Both the position numbers and the translations under genes were made by a program. DNA of 33,219 nt from Gemmatimonadales bacterium. GTDB lineage: Bacteria > Gemmatimonadota > Gemmatimonadetes > Palauibacterales > Palauibacteraceae. Location: contig VXMR01000023.1 of NCBI GenBank assembly GCA_009841005.1, positions 1 through 33,219 on the forward strand, read 5' to 3'. Positions 31,054 to 33,219 of this stretch are shown in pieces (within the stretch, counting starts at the first letter, position 1; each line of letters opens with the position of its first letter). The notes under the pieces were generated by a model. It ran no database searches. It was not told where the DNA came from and saw nothing but the letters and a program-made list of their open reading frames with translations.

Positions 31054-32519
31054 ACGCGCCTGCGCAGCCGCGCCGCGAGGATCCCGAGCTGGTCCCGGTA
31101 CTTCGCCACCGTGCGGCGCGCGATCCGGACTCCCGTCTTCTGCAGGCGGGCGGTGATCTCGTGGTCGCTGAGCGGCGCCGTCGGGTCCTCCTCCGCCACC
31201 AGCTTGCGGATCCGGGCGCGCACGCCCTCCGACGACACGTCTTCTCCGGCGTGCGTCGAATAGCCCCCTGAAAAGAAGAACTTGAGCGGATAGAGTCCGC
31301 GCGGCGTCTGCACGTACTTGCCGTTCGTCACGCGAGAGACGGTGGACTCGTGCATCTCGATGTGTTTGGCCACGTCACGAAGCGTGAGCGGACGCAGGTG
31401 TTCGACGCCCTTCTCGAAGAACTCGTGCTGCCGTTCGACGATGAAGTCCATCACACGCAGCATCGTCTGCCGGCGCTGCTCGATCGCCTGGATCAGCCAC
31501 CGGGCGCTGTTCAGCCTCTCCGAGATGAACGCCTTGTTTTCCCCCTGGAATCGGGCGCGATTCGCGGCCATGTCGCGGTAGACGGGCGAGAGCTTGAGCC
31601 GGGGCAGCGAGGTGTCGGCGTGCGAGACGCGATACCGCCGCTCGACCTTCTCCACCGTGAGATCCGGGATCACGTAGGACTCCGATGCGTCCGCGTACCG
31701 GAGACCCGGCTTGGGATCGAGCTTCGCGATCTCGTCCGCCGCGGTCTGCACCTCGCGCGGCGTGATCCCGAATTCGTCCGCCAGCTCCGGCCACCGGCGG
31801 TTCGCGAGGTCATCGAAGTGTCCGTCGACGATGCGCCAGGCCAGCGACGCCTCCCGCCCGCGGTCCCGCAACTGCAGCAGAAGCGTCTCGCGCAGGTCCC
31901 GCGCCGCCACGCCGCTCGGTTCGAAGGACTGGATGCGGGCGAGCATCTCCTCGACCGCCTCCCGCGAAACGGCTCCCGCCGCGTCCGGCGGATCCTCGCG
32001 CCGTTCGTCCCGCCGTCCCTCCAGCGCCTCGACGATCCGGTCGAGCGAGCATGAGAGGAACCCGTCACGGTCGACGTTGCCGATGATCTCTTCGCCGATC
32101 CGCAGCTCCCGCTCGCCGAGACGGAGCAGATTCAACTGCTCGTGGAGGTGGTCCCAGAGACTCCGCGTGGCGACCGCCGCGGGCGCGTAGTACTCCCGGT
32201 CCCCGTACTCTTCGGGCGGCCCGCCCGCATCGAAGTCATCGAGCAGGACATCCTCCCAATCCACTTCCTCCGCCTCATCCGCGGGGCCGTCTTCCGGGTC
32301 TTCGGACAGAGCGTCACGCAGATCGTCGCCGTCGTCGGGCTCCTCTCCGGGTTCCACGAGCTCGAGGAACGGGTTGTCGACGAGCGCCTGCCGCAGGTGG
32401 CCCTGAAGGTCGAGCAGCGGCATGTGCAGGAGGTCCATCGCCTGGTAGAGGCGAGGCTGCGCCTTCTGTTCCTGCCGCAGGTGAAGGCCCGCGGCGAGAC
32501 TCGGCCGTCCCGTTGCCAT
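31050..32519 (-). CDS. rpoN: RNA polymerase sigma-54 factor
   Basis: Sigma-54 directs RNA polymerase to -24/-12 promoters and needs an AAA+ activator. The 489-aa product has the Gln/Leu-rich region I (LRQEQKAQPRLYQAMDLLHMPLLDL), an unusually acidic region II (about residues 55-110, rich in Glu and Asp), a core-binding region, and the helix-turn-helix LRDVAKHIEMHESTVSRVTNGKYV. Then follow RGLYPLKFFFSGG and the RpoN box ARRTVAKYRDQLGI, which reads the -24 element. It lies 2 nt after lptB, the same order as in many Proteobacteria, but the usual next gene, hpf, is replaced by a glycosyltransferase that overlaps by 4 nt. No activator gene is in the window. Confidence 0.96.
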   Translation of the reverse strand: MATGRPSLAAGLHLRQEQKAQPRLYQAMDLLHMPLLDLQGHLRQALVDNPFLELVEPGEEPDDGDDLRDALSEDPEDGPADEAEEVDWEDVLLDDFDAGGPPEEYGDREYYAPAAVATRSLWDHLHEQLNLLRLGERELRIGEEIIGNVDRDGFLSCSLDRIVEALEGRRDERREDPPDAAGAVSREAVEEMLARIQSFEPSGVAARDLRETLLLQLRDRGREASLAWRIVDGHFDDLANRRWPELADEFGITPREVQTAADEIAKLDPKPGLRYADASESYVIPDLTVEKVERRYRVSHADTSLPRLKLSPVYRDMAANRARFQGENKAFISERLNSARWLIQAIEQRRQTMLRVMDFIVERQHEFFEKGVEHLRPLTLRDVAKHIEMHESTVSRVTNGKYVQTPRGLYPLKFFFSGGYSTHAGEDVSSEGVRARIRKLVAEEDPTAPLSDHEITARLQKTGVRIARRTVAKYRDQLGILAARLRRRV

Positions 32520-32521
32520 GT

Positions 32522-33219
32522 TCAGAGCCTGAAGTCCTCCCCGAGGTACAGTTGGCGGGCCTCCGGATCGTTCACGAGGTGATCCGCCTCGCCCTGCACC
32601 AGGATCTTGCCTTCGAACAGGAGGTATGCGCGGTCCGTGATCGACAGCGTCTCGCGTACGTTGTGGTCGGTGATGAGCACCCCCAGACCCCTTTCACGCA
32701 GGCCCCGCACGATGCGCTGGATGTCGTCGATCGCAATCGGATCGACCCCGGTGAAGGGCTCATCGAGCAGCAGAAACTTGGGCCGGGTCGCCAGCGCCCG
32801 GGTAATTTCCAGGCGCCGCCGCTCCCCGCCCGAAAGCGAATAGGCCTTGTTCGCCCGAAGGTGCTTGATGGACAGTTCGTCGAGCAACTCCTCCAGGCGG
32901 TCGCGCCGCTCCTCCCGCGACATCTTGATGGTCTCGAGGATCGCCATCACGTTCTGCTCGACCGTGAGCTTCTGGAAGACCGACGCCTCCTGCGGGAGGT
33001 AGCCGATCCCGGCTCGCGCCCGCCGGTACATGGGCCAGTTCGTAAGTTCGTCGCTGTCGAGGTAGACGCGTCCCTCATCCGCCTTGAGCAGGCCGACGAT
33101 CATGTAGAAGGTCGTCGTCTTCCCCGCGCCGTTGGGGCCGAGCAGCCCGACGACCTCTCCCTGGCGCACCTCGATCTCCACCTGGTCCACGACGCAGCGG
33201 CGCTTGAAGGACCGGACGA
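32522..33219 (-). CDS. lptB: LPS transport ATP-binding protein LptB (N-terminus beyond the window)
   Basis: LptB powers extraction of lipopolysaccharide by the LptBFGC complex in the inner membrane. About 232 residues are visible, beginning in the region [10 protein letters not shown] and so lacking only about the first ten residues. Walker A reads [10 protein letters not shown], the Q-loop [10 protein letters not shown], the signature [11 protein letters not shown], Walker [13 protein letters not shown] and the switch His ITDHN. LptB-specific sequence ([45 protein letters not shown]) separates it from other ABC ATPases. A GTG at 33190 is internal, not the start, because conserved sequence continues upstream to the window edge. 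The stop is 2 nt from the rpoN ATG. Confidence 0.94.
   Translation of the reverse strand, partial: VRSFKRRCVVDQVEIEVRQGEVVGLLGPNGAGKTTTFYMIVGLLKADEGRVYLDSDELTNWPMYRRARAGIGYLPQEASVFQKLTVEQNVMAILETIKMSREERRDRLEELLDELSIKHLRANKAYSLSGGERRRLEITRALATRPKFLLLDEPFTGVDPIAIDDIQRIVRGLRERGLGVLITDHNVRETLSITDRAYLLFEGKILVQGEADHLVNDPEARQLYLGEDFRL

Noticed and set aside
32522-33190. lptB start at the GTG at 33190
   Set aside because: Conserved LptB sequence (SFKRRCVV) continues upstream of it to the window edge, so the gene is cut by the window.
1-33219. CRISPR arrays, insertion sequences, prophage or integrase genes, rRNA genes
   Set aside because: No regularly spaced short repeats, terminal inverted repeats, transposase motifs or rRNA-like sequence were seen. 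The only large repeats are the three DUF5916 genes.

Overview
The window is a high-GC, gene-dense stretch from a Gram-negative bacterium. LptB (LPS export) and three outer-membrane beta-barrel proteins imply an outer membrane. The high GC, the abundance of DUF5916 barrels and the gene-order style suggest Gemmatimonadota, but that is inference; no rRNA or other strong taxonomic marker is present.

Layout: from 1 to 14071 every gene is on the + strand; from 14248 to 33219 every gene is on the - strand. The two blocks converge on a 176-bp gap, 14072-14247. In that gap, at 14151-14178, lies a 28-bp site built like a chromosomal dif (XerC/XerD recombination) site. GGGNAGGG octamers (the E. coli FtsK-orienting motif) seen by eye left of it and CCCTNCCC octamers right of it all point towards it. 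The simplest reading is that the window spans the replication terminus, with each arm transcribed co-directionally with its replication fork.

Left arm (+): the end of a membrane protein, possibly MurJ; uvrC; a 61-aa four-cysteine protein; gltX; thrC (all with overlapping stop/start codons). Then a secreted TPR protein, a PDZ/radical-SAM/DUF512 protein, der, plsY, gpsA, a MerR-type regulator, surE, pcm, a DUF368 (PopT-type) transporter and a membrane-anchored TPR protein. These are mostly housekeeping: DNA repair, tRNA charging, ribosome assembly, phospholipid synthesis, protein repair and prenyl-phosphate carrier recycling.

Right arm (-, read from 33219 downwards): lptB and rpoN in the order common in Proteobacteria, then a long chain of overlapping envelope-glycan genes: a GT2 with C-terminal membrane helices, a GT4, a GT-C-like membrane protein, a broken SAM methyltransferase, a YfhO-family protein, a YbhN/LPG-synthase-type membrane protein, a DPM1-like GT2, a voltage-gated-type K+ channel, a second (intact) methyltransferase and three tandem DUF5916 outer-membrane barrels. 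Nearly all neighbours overlap by 1-7 nt or are separated by 12 nt or less, so about 19 kb could be one transcription unit whose promoter lies outside the window. The set looks like synthesis of prenyl-phosphate-linked sugars, their use by GT-C-type transferases, and surface barrels with carbohydrate-binding-like domains. The substrates cannot be read from the sequence.

Points most worth a second look: the dif site at the strand switch; the methyltransferase pseudogene at 27021-27381, hidden in what looks like an intergenic gap, with internal deletion, frameshift and in-frame stop but intact overlaps with both neighbours; and the middle DUF5916 gene, whose only well-placed start is CTG exactly where its downstream paralogue has ATG.
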